A stretch of DNA of 64,000 bases from Polaribacter vadi (GTDB lineage Bacteria > Bacteroidota > Bacteroidia > Flavobacteriales > Flavobacteriaceae): positions 2,842,001 through 2,906,000 of the forward strand of contig NZ_CP017477.1 in the NCBI RefSeq assembly GCF_001761365.1, given 5' to 3'. The stretch's first letter is position 1. The number at the start of each line of letters is the position of its first letter. Position numbers and translations under genes: made by a program. Under the pieces are notes generated by a model. It saw nothing but the letters and a program-made list of their open reading frames with translations. It was not told the origin of the DNA and made no database searches. Below, piece after piece: positions 1-9,820 of the stretch.

Positions 1-1326
1 AAACAATTTTCTGGAGAAATTATAAATGTAACTGAAGGTAGAGAGGTTTTGCATACAGCTTTAAGAAGTACTTCTGAAGATCCAATTTTAGTAAACGGAA
101 AAAATATAAAACCTCAAATACAAGCAGCTTTAAGAAAAATTAAAAGTTTTTCTAACAAAGTTATTTCTGGTAAATGGAAAGGATATACAGGAAAGTCTAT
201 TACAGATATTGTAAATATTGGTATTGGTGGTTCTGATCTTGGTCCAGATATGATTGTAGAATCTTTAAAATTTTACAAAAATCAGTTAAACACCCATTTT
301 GTTTCTAATATTGATGGTGATCATGTTTCTGAAATTATAAAAACCTTAAATCCAGAAACGACACTTTTTGTAATTGTATCTAAAACTTTTACAACACAAG
401 AAACAATTACCAATGCAGAAACTATAAAGAATTGGTTTTTAAAATCGGCTACTATTTTTGATATCCCAAAACACTTTGTAGCAGTTTCCACTAATTTAGA
501 AGCTGTAGATAACTTTGGTATTGATAAAAATAATGTGTTCCCAATGTGGAATTGGGTTGGTGGACGTTTCTCTCTATGGTCAGCAGTAGGTTTGTCTATA
601 AGTTTATCTGTAGGTTTTAATAATTATAGAGCTTTGTTAGATGGTGCAGAAGAGATGGATTTGCATTATAGAAACACAGATTTTAAAGAAAACATTCCAG
701 TAATCTTAGCTTTATTAAGTATTTGGTATAATAATTTTTATGGTGCAGAAACTGAAGCTGTTTTGCCATATTCTCAATACTTATCGAAACTTCCTAGTTA
801 TTTGCAACAAGCAATTATGGAAAGCAATGGAAAAGGTGTAGATAGAAATGGAGATAAAGTAGATTACCAAACAGGAACCATTGTTTGGGGAAGTACAGGT
901 ACTAATATGCAACACGCATTTATGCAATTAGTACATCAAGGAACAAAATTAATTCTAGCAGATTTTATTGGTTATAAGGAATCTTTATATGGTTTAACGG
1001 ATCATCATAAAAAATTAATGGCAAATTATTATGGTCAAATGGAAGCTTTAGCTTTTGGTAAAACAAAAGAAGATGTACATTTAGAATTACAATTTTCTGG
1101 TGATAAAGAAAAAATAAATCAACTTTTACCTTTTAAAGTTTTTGAAGGTAATAGACCAAGTAACGCTATTCTTTTCGATAAGCTAACACCAAAATCTTTA
1201 GGTAAATTAGTGGCTTTGTACGAACATAAAATATACACTCAAGGTATTTTATGGAACATTTATAGTTATGATCAATTTGGAGTTGAATTAGGGAAAGAGC
1301 TTGCAAATAAGTTGCTAAAAGCTTAG
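1..1326 (+). CDS. pgi: Glucose-6-phosphate isomerase, 5' end cut off by window
   Basis: Interconverts glucose 6-phosphate and fructose 6-phosphate in cytosolic glycolysis and gluconeogenesis. The reading frame is open from base 1, so the gene starts outside the window; the 441 visible codons lack roughly the first 100 residues of the family's usual 520-550. The sugar-phosphate loop GIGGSDLGP, the family signature [12 protein letters not shown] and the C-terminal signature with [10 protein letters not shown] are all present, so the enzyme looks intact. It ends at TAG and is followed by about 220 bases before the next gene, with no clear terminator hairpin. Identification is secure. Confidence 0.96.
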   Translation, partial: KQFSGEIINVTEGREVLHTALRSTSEDPILVNGKNIKPQIQAALRKIKSFSNKVISGKWKGYTGKSITDIVNIGIGGSDLGPDMIVESLKFYKNQLNTHFVSNIDGDHVSEIIKTLNPETTLFVIVSKTFTTQETITNAETIKNWFLKSATIFDIPKHFVAVSTNLEAVDNFGIDKNNVFPMWNWVGGRFSLWSAVGLSISLSVGFNNYRALLDGAEEMDLHYRNTDFKENIPVILALLSIWYNNFYGAETEAVLPYSQYLSKLPSYLQQAIMESNGKGVDRNGDKVDYQTGTIVWGSTGTNMQHAFMQLVHQGTKLILADFIGYKESLYGLTDHHKKLMANYYGQMEALAFGKTKEDVHLELQFSGDKEKINQLLPFKVFEGNRPSNAILFDKLTPKSLGKLVALYEHKIYTQGILWNIYSYDQFGVELGKELANKLLKA

Positions 1327-1382
1327 ACTTTTTATAGAGATTTTTCAAAAAACCTATTTGTTAATAAAAACCTAAAATTTTG

Positions 1383-1484
1383 TTAACAATATTGTTAATA
1401 TTTAAATGTTTGATATTTAGCGTGAATAGGTATATTTTTATAAATTTACCTATCTTAATTTCCTGTTAAAACTTAACATTAAGT
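1383..1484 (+). promoter_or_regulatory. Promoter-like region with two palindromes before the TonB receptor gene
   Basis: A perfect 16-bp palindrome TTAACAATATTGTTAA lies at 1383-1398. A possible promoter follows: TTTG at 1409-1412, 18 bases, then TATATTTT at 1431-1438, one base off the phylum's TAnnTTTG. A second inverted repeat ACTTAA-CA-TTAAGT lies at 1471-1484, downstream of the predicted transcription start. The arrangement suggests operators for a repressor or activator, but no regulator gene is adjacent. Confidence 0.35.
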
Positions 1485-1545
1485 TAACATACCAAACCTG
1501 CAAAAAAGGGACTTTTGTGGAAAATTAATAACATAAAATTTAATA

Positions 1546-4092
1546 ATGAAAAATTTTAAAAACTTATTATTTGTAGCCATGTTTTTTATAACAGCTACTG
1601 TTTTAGGACAAACTAAAATTACAGGTACTATTGTTGATGAAACAAATCAATCCTTACCTGGAGCAAGTGTTTTAGAAAAAGGAACTACAAATGGGGTTTC
1701 TGCAGATTTTGATGGTAAATTTAGCTTAACAGCAAAATCAAGTTCTGGAACATTAGTAATTTCTTTTATTGGTTATAAGTCTAGAGAAGTTTCTTTTTCT
1801 GCTGCAAACTCAAAATTGGGTTCAATTAAGTTAGAAGAAGATAATAGTTTAGATGAAATAATTGTAACAGCTACTTCATTTGCAATTGATAGAAAAACGC
1901 CAGTGGCTGTTTCTACTATTAGAGCTGCAGATATTGAGGCTAAATTAAGTAATCAAGAATTTCCAGAAATTTTAAAATCTACACCAGGTGTGTATGCTAC
2001 AAAATCTGGTGGTGGTTATGGAGATGGAGAAATTAACTTACGTGGTTTTAGAACTCAAAACATTGCTGTAATGATTAATGGTATTCCTGTTAATGATATG
2101 GAAAATGGTGCAGTATACTGGTCTAACTGGGCAGGCTTGTCAGATGTTACTTCTGCAATGCAGGTTCAAAGAGGTTTAGGAGCATCTAAAGTTGCAGTGC
2201 CTTCTATTGGTGGAACAATAAATATTATTTCTAAATCAACAGACGCACTTAAAGGAGGTTCTATAGTAATGAGTACTGGTAATGATGGGTACCAAAAATA
2301 TGGGATGACTTTATCTACAGGTTTAATGGATAATGGTTTTGCAGTAACAGCTTCTGCTTCTAAAGTTTCAGGAGAAGGTTATGTAGATGGTTTACAGTTT
2401 AGTGGTGTAAACTATTTTTTAAATGTTTCTAATCAAGTTAATGAAAACCACAAATTGTCTTTTAATGCAATTGGAACAATTCAAGAGCATGGACAAAGAT
2501 TTAATAGACGAACTATTGCAGAATATAAAGCAACAGAACAAGGTGGAAAAAGATTTAATCCAGATTGGGGTTATAGAAATGGTAAAGTAGAAAATAGCTC
2601 TTTTAACTTTTATCATAAACCACAGATTTCTTTAAACCATGACTGGACAATTTCTGATAAAACATATTTAACAACTTCAGTTTATGCTTCTTTTGGTTCA
2701 GGAGGAGGAAGAAGAACTCAAGGAACAAAATTCTCTTCAGACTCTTATAGATTAGGAGACATAGATCAGCCTATTAACTTTGATCAAATAGTAGCAGAAA
2801 ATATTGCAAGTGGTGCAAATGGAGCAACTGATATATTTGCAGCTTCTAAAAATTCTCATGAGTGGTATGGTGTTTTATCTACATTAAAAACTGATTTATC
2901 AGAAACCTTAACTTTGTCAGGAGGTATAGATGCAAGATCTTATGTTGGTTCTCACTGGTATGAAGTAACAGATCTTTTAGGAGGTCAGTATTTTTATAAT
3001 GATGATCTTAAAGAAAAAACTGGTGGTCAAGCATTAAAAGTAGGAGATAAGTTTAATAAAGATTATGATGGTAAAGTAGGTAGATATGGTTTATTCGCAC
3101 AATTAGAATATAGTAAAGATGATTTATCAGTATTTTTCTCAACTTCTGTATCTAACTCAGTATATAGTAAGGTAGATAGAATGTCTTATGGAGCTGAAGA
3201 TAGAGAGTCTGAATCTGCTAGTTTTATAGGATATAGTACTAAAGGTGGTGCTAATTACAATCTAGACGAGAAACAAAAAGTATTTGCTAATATTGGGTAT
3301 TTTTCTAGAGCTCCAATTTTTGATAATGTATTTGATAGCGATTATTCTGTGGAATTATATGATGGTGCATTAAATGAAAAAGTATTTAGTTTAGAGTTAG
3401 GTTATGGTTTTAAAACTCAAGTTTTTTCTGCCAATGTTAACTTATATAACACATCTTGGATAGATAGATTTATGACTTTTAGTCTTCCAGGTGCTGATGG
3501 AGAATTTATTACATCAAATGTTACAGGCTTAGATGCTTTACACCAAGGAATAGAAGTTGATTTCTTATTTAGACCAATGGATAAATTAGCTATTACTGGT
3601 ATGGCTTCTTTAGGTAACTGGAGATGGAAAGATGATGCATCTGCAAATACTTTTAATGACACTACAGGTGAGTTGATAAGTAGTGAAACAATTTATGCAA
3701 AAGACTTGAAAGTTTCTGATGCTGCACAAACAACATTCGCATTTGGTCTTAAATATGATTTATTAGGCAAAACTAGTATCTCATTAGACTACAACTATGC
3801 TGGAGATAATTATGCAACTATGAATGTTACTGGTAGAACAGCAGATTCACCAGAAGAGGCAGATAGAACTAATACTTGGAAATTACCTAACTATCATTTA
3901 TTTGATTTAGGATTAAGACATGGTTTTGAAATCGCTGGTTTAAATTCTACATTATCAGCAAACATGAACAATATTTTTGATGTAGAATATATATCAGATG
4001 CAAATAATGGTTCTAATTCAAGCTATGATACTGCTCAAGTTTATTACGGAGCAGGTAGAACATTTAGTTTAGGTTTAAAAGTTAAATTTTAG
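1546..4092 (+). CDS. TonB-dependent outer-membrane receptor with carboxypeptidase-like N-terminal domain
   Basis: An 848-residue outer-membrane transporter of unknown substrate. Residues 1-22 are a signal peptide ending LGQ. A carboxypeptidase-regulatory-like domain follows (about 23-100, with TGTIVDETNQSLPGASV). Next come the plug domain (about 110-230, DEIIVTATSF) and a beta-barrel ending in an aromatic/basic strand at FSLGLKVKF. At 848 residues it is shorter than SusC proteins (about 1000) and no SusD gene is next to it. The downstream lipoprotein starts 12 bases after the stop, so the two are probably co-transcribed and may act together at the cell surface. The substrate cannot be told from sequence. 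Confidence 0.9.
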   Translation: MKNFKNLLFVAMFFITATVLGQTKITGTIVDETNQSLPGASVLEKGTTNGVSADFDGKFSLTAKSSSGTLVISFIGYKSREVSFSAANSKLGSIKLEEDNSLDEIIVTATSFAIDRKTPVAVSTIRAADIEAKLSNQEFPEILKSTPGVYATKSGGGYGDGEINLRGFRTQNIAVMINGIPVNDMENGAVYWSNWAGLSDVTSAMQVQRGLGASKVAVPSIGGTINIISKSTDALKGGSIVMSTGNDGYQKYGMTLSTGLMDNGFAVTASASKVSGEGYVDGLQFSGVNYFLNVSNQVNENHKLSFNAIGTIQEHGQRFNRRTIAEYKATEQGGKRFNPDWGYRNGKVENSSFNFYHKPQISLNHDWTISDKTYLTTSVYASFGSGGGRRTQGTKFSSDSYRLGDIDQPINFDQIVAENIASGANGATDIFAASKNSHEWYGVLSTLKTDLSETLTLSGGIDARSYVGSHWYEVTDLLGGQYFYNDDLKEKTGGQALKVGDKFNKDYDGKVGRYGLFAQLEYSKDDLSVFFSTSVSNSVYSKVDRMSYGAEDRESESASFIGYSTKGGANYNLDEKQKVFANIGYFSRAPIFDNVFDSDYSVELYDGALNEKVFSLELGYGFKTQVFSANVNLYNTSWIDRFMTFSLPGADGEFITSNVTGLDALHQGIEVDFLFRPMDKLAITGMASLGNWRWKDDASANTFNDTTGELISSETIYAKDLKVSDAAQTTFAFGLKYDLLGKTSISLDYNYAGDNYATMNVTGRTADSPEEADRTNTWKLPNYHLFDLGLRHGFEIAGLNSTLSANMNNIFDVEYISDANNGSNSSYDTAQVYYGAGRTFSLGLKVKF

Positions 4093-4104
4093 AAAAATAA
4101 AAAA

Positions 4105-5706
4105 ATGAAAAAAATACTTTTATTATTAACAGTTTTTTCAATGGTATTCACTTCATGTGATCCATTAGAAGATATTTACGAAGAAGTTGAAGCAAGGGAT
4201 ATTAGTGGTGAAGTTACCTATACGCTTACTGATGATGATTATGAGTCATTAGGATTTGAAAGTCGTTACTTTAATTCAGAAGATGAAGCAAAATCTTTAT
4301 TGCCAAGTTTTTTATCCAATAAATACCCACTTTGGGGTAATGGGTCTACAGCTTCAATTTCATATAAGTTAGAAATGTTAGGAGATTATACTGGAGCAGT
4401 AGAATATTCTTTAGCACTTACAGATTATCCATCAAATGTTACAGATAACGCTATAGCTTTTTATGATAGCGAAAATGCAAATGATTTTTTACCTACTATA
4501 TTAGAAGCTAATTTTACAACAGCTGTTGAAGGAGATGTTGTTTTAGCTAAATATAACCAATATGTTGGTGAAACAGAAAATGGAATTACAGAATTTTATA
4601 CGGCAGATTTTGCAGGAGAAGGAACTTTATTAGGTTACGAAGCAGTAAGTGTTAGTGGAGACCAAGTTTGGGAAGGAACAAATTATGGTGCAAAAATGAC
4701 AGGTTTTGCTTCTGGAAATAGAAATCCAAATGAAGATTGGTTAATTTCTTCAGATATAGATTTAAGTAGTTTTCCTAATGCTACTTTAGAAACAACTCAA
4801 ATTTTTAATTATGGTGATCCTTCTGGGTTTAGTGTTTTAATTTCAACTGATTATACTGACGATATTTCTGCAGCAACTTGGGATGTTATTGATTTAACGA
4901 ATGTTCCTGATGGTACTAGTTGGGATGAAGTATTATCTAATCCATATAGTTTAGCTGCTTATAATGGAAAAACTATTAATATAGCATTTAAATATACATC
5001 TACATCAACTGACGCTGGAACTTACGAGGTTGTAAATGTTTCTTTGAAAGCTGCTGGTGTAGAAGGTGAAACAGAAGGTGTTTCAGAATTTTATACTTTT
5101 GATGGTAGTGCTTGGGAATTATCAGAAGGTGTTTACTATTTAAGTGATGCAGACTTTGATTCTATGGGAGAAAGCAGTGGTCAACCTGGTAGATATAATA
5201 ATTTTAGTAGTTCAATTACTCCTAATGATTATTTACCTACTTTCCTTAAAAATAAATTTCCATATGCACAAGAAGGAGATGTATTCTCTTTAGTGTATAG
5301 ATATTATGATGGTGGTGCTCTATTAAAAGGAAATACTTATTCTTATTCTAATGGTGTTTGGGGAGATTTTAACTATACTATAGATTTTTCACATGATGGT
5401 TCAAAATGGGCTCCAGCAACAAAATATGAACTTGTTGCAGAAGATTACACTTTAATTGCAAATACTTTTAGAACTGTAGAAGGTTATGAAGCTGCAGTTG
5501 CTAACTTAGAGAGCTATGGAAACATTAGTACTTTTAGTTGGGAAGAAGAACAAATAGATGCTGCAATTAATACGGTTTTAAAAACTCGTTTCCCAGATGC
5601 AGCAGAAGGACAAAATTTTGATGTTATTGTATATGTTTATAATGGGTCTTCCCAAAATATAACTATTAATTATACTCTTTCATCAGGCGTTTATATTAGA
5701 AGATAA
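4105..5706 (+). CDS. Surface lipoprotein with internal repeats around a choice-of-anchor-J-like domain
   Basis: A 533-residue predicted lipoprotein (lipobox FTSC, Cys18). I see at least four related units of the form (D)DYxxxG...FLxxxL..xxPxAxEGD...YxY, near residues 40-95, 105-160, 345-415 and 445-530. They are recognisable by EGDVVLAKYNQY, EGDVFSLVYRYY and EGQNFDVIVYVYN. Between the second and third lies a beta-rich domain (about 175-330) with NEDWLISSDIDLS, which resembles choice-of-anchor J domains. It is co-transcribed with the TonB receptor, which suggests a surface partner. The ligand is unknown, and the last repeat runs to the C terminus with no sorting domain. Confidence 0.75.
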   Translation: MKKILLLLTVFSMVFTSCDPLEDIYEEVEARDISGEVTYTLTDDDYESLGFESRYFNSEDEAKSLLPSFLSNKYPLWGNGSTASISYKLEMLGDYTGAVEYSLALTDYPSNVTDNAIAFYDSENANDFLPTILEANFTTAVEGDVVLAKYNQYVGETENGITEFYTADFAGEGTLLGYEAVSVSGDQVWEGTNYGAKMTGFASGNRNPNEDWLISSDIDLSSFPNATLETTQIFNYGDPSGFSVLISTDYTDDISAATWDVIDLTNVPDGTSWDEVLSNPYSLAAYNGKTINIAFKYTSTSTDAGTYEVVNVSLKAAGVEGETEGVSEFYTFDGSAWELSEGVYYLSDADFDSMGESSGQPGRYNNFSSSITPNDYLPTFLKNKFPYAQEGDVFSLVYRYYDGGALLKGNTYSYSNGVWGDFNYTIDFSHDGSKWAPATKYELVAEDYTLIANTFRTVEGYEAAVANLESYGNISTFSWEEEQIDAAINTVLKTRFPDAAEGQNFDVIVYVYNGSSQNITINYTLSSGVYIRR

Positions 5707-5730
5707 TATTTATAGTCTTTAATAAATTCT

Positions 5731-5760
5731 AAAAACCACCTCAATAGAGGTGGTTTTTTT
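5731..5760 (+). terminator. Rho-independent terminator
   Basis: A perfect stem AAAAACCACCTC / GAGGTGGTTTTT closes a 4-base loop (AATA) and continues into a T run. It ends the receptor-lipoprotein operon. Confidence 0.9.
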
Positions 5761-5774
5761 ATTTATAAAATTAG

Positions 5775-5782
5775 TAACTTTG
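5775..5782 (+). promoter_or_regulatory. -7 box (TAACTTTG) of the lipid operon
   Basis: TAACTTTG matches TAnnTTTG. It lies just after the preceding terminator and 26 bases before the next start codon. No convincing -33 box was found. Confidence 0.4.
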
Positions 5783-5808
5783 TTTAAAGCAAAAACTCAA
5801 TCAATATT

Positions 5809-6231
5809 ATGAAAGAAGTACACTCATATTGGGCATATTTAGTCCTTTTAATTCTAATTTTTGCAGTAACAAATGCAATAATCGGTTTAACACAAAAAAA
5901 ACAATTTACAGATAAAGATTTAAGAATCGGTTTATTTGCATTAATAGCAACGCATATTCAATTATTAATAGGCTTTGTTTGGTACTTTATGTCTCCTTGG
6001 TTTGATTTATTAATTTCAGATACTGCAACAGTTATGAAGACCAAAGAAGTTCGGTTATTAGCAGTCGAACATCCTTTAATGATGATTATTGCTATTGTTT
6101 TAATAACTATTGGTTGGTCTAAACATAAAAAGAAAACAACAGATACTGCAAAATTTAAAATGTTTGCAATATTTTACGGATTAGGATTGTTGGTTATTTT
6201 ATCAAGAATCCCTTGGAATAATTGGTTTTAA
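5809..6231 (+). CDS. Four-helix integral membrane protein, function unknown
   Basis: A 140-residue protein with four predicted membrane helices (about 8-26, 40-60, 84-103 and 118-135). Conserved-looking histidines lie inside or at the edge of helices (THIQLLIGF, VEHPLMMI), which is why such proteins are sometimes labelled cytochrome b-like. I cannot confirm haem binding. It is the first gene of a three-gene set: the stop lies 3 bases before plsC, and plsC is followed within 6 bases by an acyl-ACP desaturase. A membrane-lipid role is therefore an inference from context only. Confidence 0.75.
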   Translation: MKEVHSYWAYLVLLILIFAVTNAIIGLTQKKQFTDKDLRIGLFALIATHIQLLIGFVWYFMSPWFDLLISDTATVMKTKEVRLLAVEHPLMMIIAIVLITIGWSKHKKKTTDTAKFKMFAIFYGLGLLVILSRIPWNNWF

Positions 6232-6234
6232 AAT

Positions 6235-6963
6235 ATGAAAATATTAAGCTATTTCCTTTCACCAATATTTATATTGGTATTTGTATTACTATTGGTTATT
6301 TTTCATCCATTTCAATGGTTGGCATTTAATTTATTTGGTATTAAAGGACATGCAAAAGTAGTAGCAGTATTAAATTTATGTTTAATGAGGTCTATGTTAC
6401 TTATTGGTGTTAATGTAAAGCTAATAAATAAACATAAATTACCAGAAAACTGCTCTTTAATTTTTGTGTCAAATCATCAAGCTACTTTCGATATTCCTCC
6501 AATTGGTTGGTATTTTAGAAAGCACAATCCAAAATTTGTGTCAAAAATTGAATTAGGTAAAGGAATACCAAGTATTTCTTATAATTTAAAAAAAGGTGGA
6601 GCAGCACTTATCAACAGAAAAGATCCGAAACAAGCTATTGGAGAATTGATAGAGTTTTCTAAAAGGATAAATAAAAATAAGTGGGGAGCAGCAATTTTTC
6701 CTGAAGGAACAAGAAGTAGAACAGGAGAACCCAAAAAATTTGCTGCAAATGGTTTAAAAATAATAACTAAATTCAACCAAGATGGTTATGTTGTACCTTT
6801 AACAATTAATAACTCTTGGAAAGTATTTAAATATGGTAAATTCCCATTAGGTATTGGAAGCCCAATTACAATTACCACACATGAACCTATAAAGATAGAT
6901 TCAATACCATTTAATGAGCTATTAGCCAAAACAGAAACAATTATTAAAGAACATATAAAATAG
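6235..6963 (+). CDS. plsC: 1-acyl-sn-glycerol-3-phosphate acyltransferase
   Basis: Transfers an acyl chain to lysophosphatidic acid to give phosphatidic acid, at the inner face of the cytoplasmic membrane. The 242-residue protein begins with a hydrophobic helix (about 4-28). It then shows the HX4D catalytic motif NHQATFD (His81, Asp86) and the glycerol-phosphate-binding motif FPEGTRSR (157-160), both intact. The length is usual. It is tightly coupled to the neighbouring membrane protein and desaturase genes, which fits a phospholipid assembly and acyl-modification operon. The exact acyl-acceptor preference is not readable. Confidence 0.92.
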   Translation: MKILSYFLSPIFILVFVLLLVIFHPFQWLAFNLFGIKGHAKVVAVLNLCLMRSMLLIGVNVKLINKHKLPENCSLIFVSNHQATFDIPPIGWYFRKHNPKFVSKIELGKGIPSISYNLKKGGAALINRKDPKQAIGELIEFSKRINKNKWGAAIFPEGTRSRTGEPKKFAANGLKIITKFNQDGYVVPLTINNSWKVFKYGKFPLGIGSPITITTHEPIKIDSIPFNELLAKTETIIKEHIK

Positions 6964-6969
6964 AAAATT

Positions 6970-7950
6970 ATGTCTATAAAAAATATAAGAAAAGAAGTAA
7001 TGCTGACTCTAGAAAAGAGGATGCAACACTTTATGGATACCTATTTAATTCCTGCAGAAAAAATATGGCAACCAACCGATTTTTTGCCTAACTCTCAAAA
7101 AGATTCATTTATTACTGAAGTAGAAGAAATTAGAGAACTGTCTAAAGAACTACATGACGATTTTTGGGTAGTTTTAGTTGGTGATACAATCACAGAAGAA
7201 GCTTTACCAACCTACGAATCTTGGTTGTTAGATTTAGATGGTGTTTGTCAAGATCCTGATAATAGCTGGGCAAAATGGGTTAGAACTTGGACAGCTGAAG
7301 AAAACAGACATGGAGATGTTTTAAACAAATATTTGTATTTATCTGGACGTGTAAATATGCGTGAAGTAGAAATTTCTACCCAACACTTAATTGCAGATGG
7401 TTTTGATATTGGTACATCAACAGATCCATATAAAAACTTTGTGTATACAAGTTTCCAAGAATTGGCAACCTATGTTTCTCATAATAATGTAGCAAAAATA
7501 GCGCGTAAAAAAGGACACAAAGCTTTGGCTAAAATGTCTAAAATTATTGCTGGAGATGAAATGCGTCATCACCAAGCATATGCACATTTTGTAAAAGAAA
7601 TTTTTAAGATTGATGGTAGTGAAATGATGCTAGCTTTTCAACACATGATGAAGCATAAAATTGTGATGCCAGCCATGCATTTAAGAGAATCTTTTGGAGA
7701 AAAAGGAAGTTTGTTTGATGATTTTTCTACAGTAGCACAAAGATTGGGTGTTTATACAGGTTTTGATTATGTTGATATTTTAAAGAAATTGACAGAAACT
7801 TGGGAAATAGATAAAATTACAAATCTTACACCAGAAGCTGAAAAAGCAAGAGATTATTTAATGAAATTACCAGACAGAATGTATAGAATTACAGAAAGGA
7901 TTAAAGTTCCTGATACACAATTTCAGTTCAAATGGATGTTACCTGCGTAA
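6970..7950 (+). CDS. Acyl-ACP desaturase (soluble di-iron, stearoyl-ACP type)
   Basis: Introduces a double bond into an acyl chain on acyl carrier protein using O2 and a di-iron centre. The two iron-binding repeats are visible: EENRHG (Glu111, His114) and DEMRHH (Glu197, His200), with further acidic ligands in helices around residues 76 and 164. The 326-residue length matches the plant-type FAB2 family rather than the membrane desaturases. It is the last gene of the operon after plsC, so newly made unsaturated acyl groups may feed phosphatidic acid synthesis. A perfect terminator follows. Confidence 0.92.
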   Translation: MSIKNIRKEVMLTLEKRMQHFMDTYLIPAEKIWQPTDFLPNSQKDSFITEVEEIRELSKELHDDFWVVLVGDTITEEALPTYESWLLDLDGVCQDPDNSWAKWVRTWTAEENRHGDVLNKYLYLSGRVNMREVEISTQHLIADGFDIGTSTDPYKNFVYTSFQELATYVSHNNVAKIARKKGHKALAKMSKIIAGDEMRHHQAYAHFVKEIFKIDGSEMMLAFQHMMKHKIVMPAMHLRESFGEKGSLFDDFSTVAQRLGVYTGFDYVDILKKLTETWEIDKITNLTPEAEKARDYLMKLPDRMYRITERIKVPDTQFQFKWMLPA

Positions 7951-7985
7951 TTTAGTTTAGAAATAATACTACAATAACTAGTCAT

Positions 7986-8033
7986 AAAAAAGTTCCTAAT
8001 TATTCAAAATCTTTGAATAATTAGGAACTTTTT
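7986..8033. terminator. Bidirectional terminator between convergent genes
   Basis: A 22-bp perfect stem (7987-8008 with 8012-8033) has a 3-base loop. It has A and T runs on both sides and can serve the desaturase operon (+) and the long molybdopterin operon (-). Confidence 0.92.
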
Positions 8034-8046
8034 ATTTTAGATAACT

Positions 8047-9816
8047 CTAAACAATCTCCATTTTCTGCAATAAAAAAGAAGCATTCATGTTTTTACAAAT
8101 TCCGTTTTTTAAAGTATAATCGAAATGCAATTCGTTGTTGATAATTTCTGCATCAAAATAATAGTTTTTAATTGTCGGAAACTCATTTTCTAATTCGCAC
8201 AAGCTCACATCATGTGTGGCAATAATTCCTGTAGATTTCGATTTTGTGAGTTTTTCCACAAATTTTAAAGAACCAATGGCTTTGTCTTTGCTGTTTGTCC
8301 CTTTTAAAATTTCATCTAAAATGATAAAATAATGATTGTCTTTTATCTCATCAACAATAAATTTTAAGCGTTTTAATTCAGAATAAAAATACGACTCATC
8401 TTCTGTTAAAGAATCTGTAGTTCGCATACTTGTAATTAGTTTTATAGGCGAATATGTAAAACTTTCTGCACAAACTGGCAAACCACAATTTGCCATTACA
8501 ATAGATAAAGAAACCGTTCTTAAAAACGTACTTTTTCCAGCCATATTTGCTCCAGTTACAATAAAAAACTGCTCATCATCAATTATAAAATCATTATCGA
8601 CTCTTTTATTAACTTTTAATAAAGGATGCCCTAAATTGGTTGATTTTATAACTTCTTTTTCTTTTGAAATTTCTGGGAAAATAAATTTTGGATGATTAAA
8701 TTTAAAGTTTGCTAATGAGTTTTGGGCATCAAAATAAGCAACTACTTCAAACCACTTTTCTACAGTATTTTTATAGTTTTCAATCCATTTTTCAACTTTA
8801 CGTGCGTTGTAAATTTCTAAGAGAAATAAACCATTTCCTAAAACCGAAATAATAATATTACTTCGTTGATCAAAAGCATCTAAAATTTTAGAAAATTCTT
8901 TAAAAATTACAGACGCTTTTTTATTTTCTGATTGAATTATTTTTTGATGCTGAACTAAATTTTTAGCAGTAAAATTTTCGGTTTCAATTTCATTTAACAA
9001 TTGATGATATTGTTTAAAAGTATCTCTAATTTTATCTGTTTCTGCGTATAAATTATTTGTCTTTTTCAAAAATCTACCTGTAATAAATAGTCCAATAAAA
9101 AACCAAATCATTATATAATTAAAAGAAATAAGTCCAAAGGAAACCAAGCCAATTAAAGTTATGGAAATAATTGAAAACGCAATTTGTAAGGTTGATAAAA
9201 ATTTAGGAAAAACAGATTTGTAATTAATAATCCACTCTGATATAAATGCTGTTTTATTTTTTACAGTCACTAAATTTGCCAAAGCAGAAAAATGTTGACG
9301 CCATTTTACGTTTTTAGAAAGTTCGTTAATTGCATGTTGTTTTTCAAAAATTCCATCTGTTTTATTTTCAGTAAAAACGTTTGCTAAAGCAGCTTTTCCA
9401 TCGATAGTAGAAGTTCTATTTATATACTGGAAGAACGAACCAATACCAAATAAATCAATATCATTACTGTAAAAATGAGCAGGATTTACAAACTCTGTTC
9501 CATCTTCTAAATGATGAAAATCACGATTTAAAACTTTAATTTCTGTTTTATGAATGGCTATTTTTGCATCAACAATTGCTTTTTCTCTTTTTAAGTTGAT
9601 GAATTTTGTCACCAAAAAAGAAAACAATAAAATACCTAAAAAAGCAACGATAAAAACATCTGGATAATTCCCAAAAGTTAGGTAAACTAAAAAGCAGGTA
9701 ACTAAAAAAACAGCAAACCTGAAAATTCCTAAATTGATTAATTTCTTTTTCAATTTAAAAGATTCCTTTTCTGATTCAATTTTTTGTTGCTTATAAAACT
9801 CTAAAGGATTCGTCAT
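8047..9816 (-). CDS. Membrane-anchored MutS-family ATPase
   Basis: The C-terminal third is a MutS-type ABC ATPase: Walker A TGANMAGKST (about 422-430), Walker B FIILDEI and the histidine switch ATHD. Before it is a MutS core-like helical region. There is no mismatch-recognition domain I (no F-x-E). Instead there are two hydrophobic hairpins, at about residues 30-72 and 209-248, which should place it in the membrane. I chose the ATG at 9816 (MTNPLEFYKQ) over the one at 9846 because the longer form would overlap the upstream gene by 26 bases. It is the last gene of the molybdopterin operon. The family is known in Bacteroidota, but its role is unclear and canonical mismatch repair is unlikely. 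Confidence 0.85.
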   Translation of the reverse strand: MTNPLEFYKQQKIESEKESFKLKKKLINLGIFRFAVFLVTCFLVYLTFGNYPDVFIVAFLGILLFSFLVTKFINLKREKAIVDAKIAIHKTEIKVLNRDFHHLEDGTEFVNPAHFYSNDIDLFGIGSFFQYINRTSTIDGKAALANVFTENKTDGIFEKQHAINELSKNVKWRQHFSALANLVTVKNKTAFISEWIINYKSVFPKFLSTLQIAFSIISITLIGLVSFGLISFNYIMIWFFIGLFITGRFLKKTNNLYAETDKIRDTFKQYHQLLNEIETENFTAKNLVQHQKIIQSENKKASVIFKEFSKILDAFDQRSNIIISVLGNGLFLLEIYNARKVEKWIENYKNTVEKWFEVVAYFDAQNSLANFKFNHPKFIFPEISKEKEVIKSTNLGHPLLKVNKRVDNDFIIDDEQFFIVTGANMAGKSTFLRTVSLSIVMANCGLPVCAESFTYSPIKLITSMRTTDSLTEDESYFYSELKRLKFIVDEIKDNHYFIILDEILKGTNSKDKAIGSLKFVEKLTKSKSTGIIATHDVSLCELENEFPTIKNYYFDAEIINNELHFDYTLKNGICKNMNASFLLQKMEIV

Positions 9817-9820
9817 GTAC

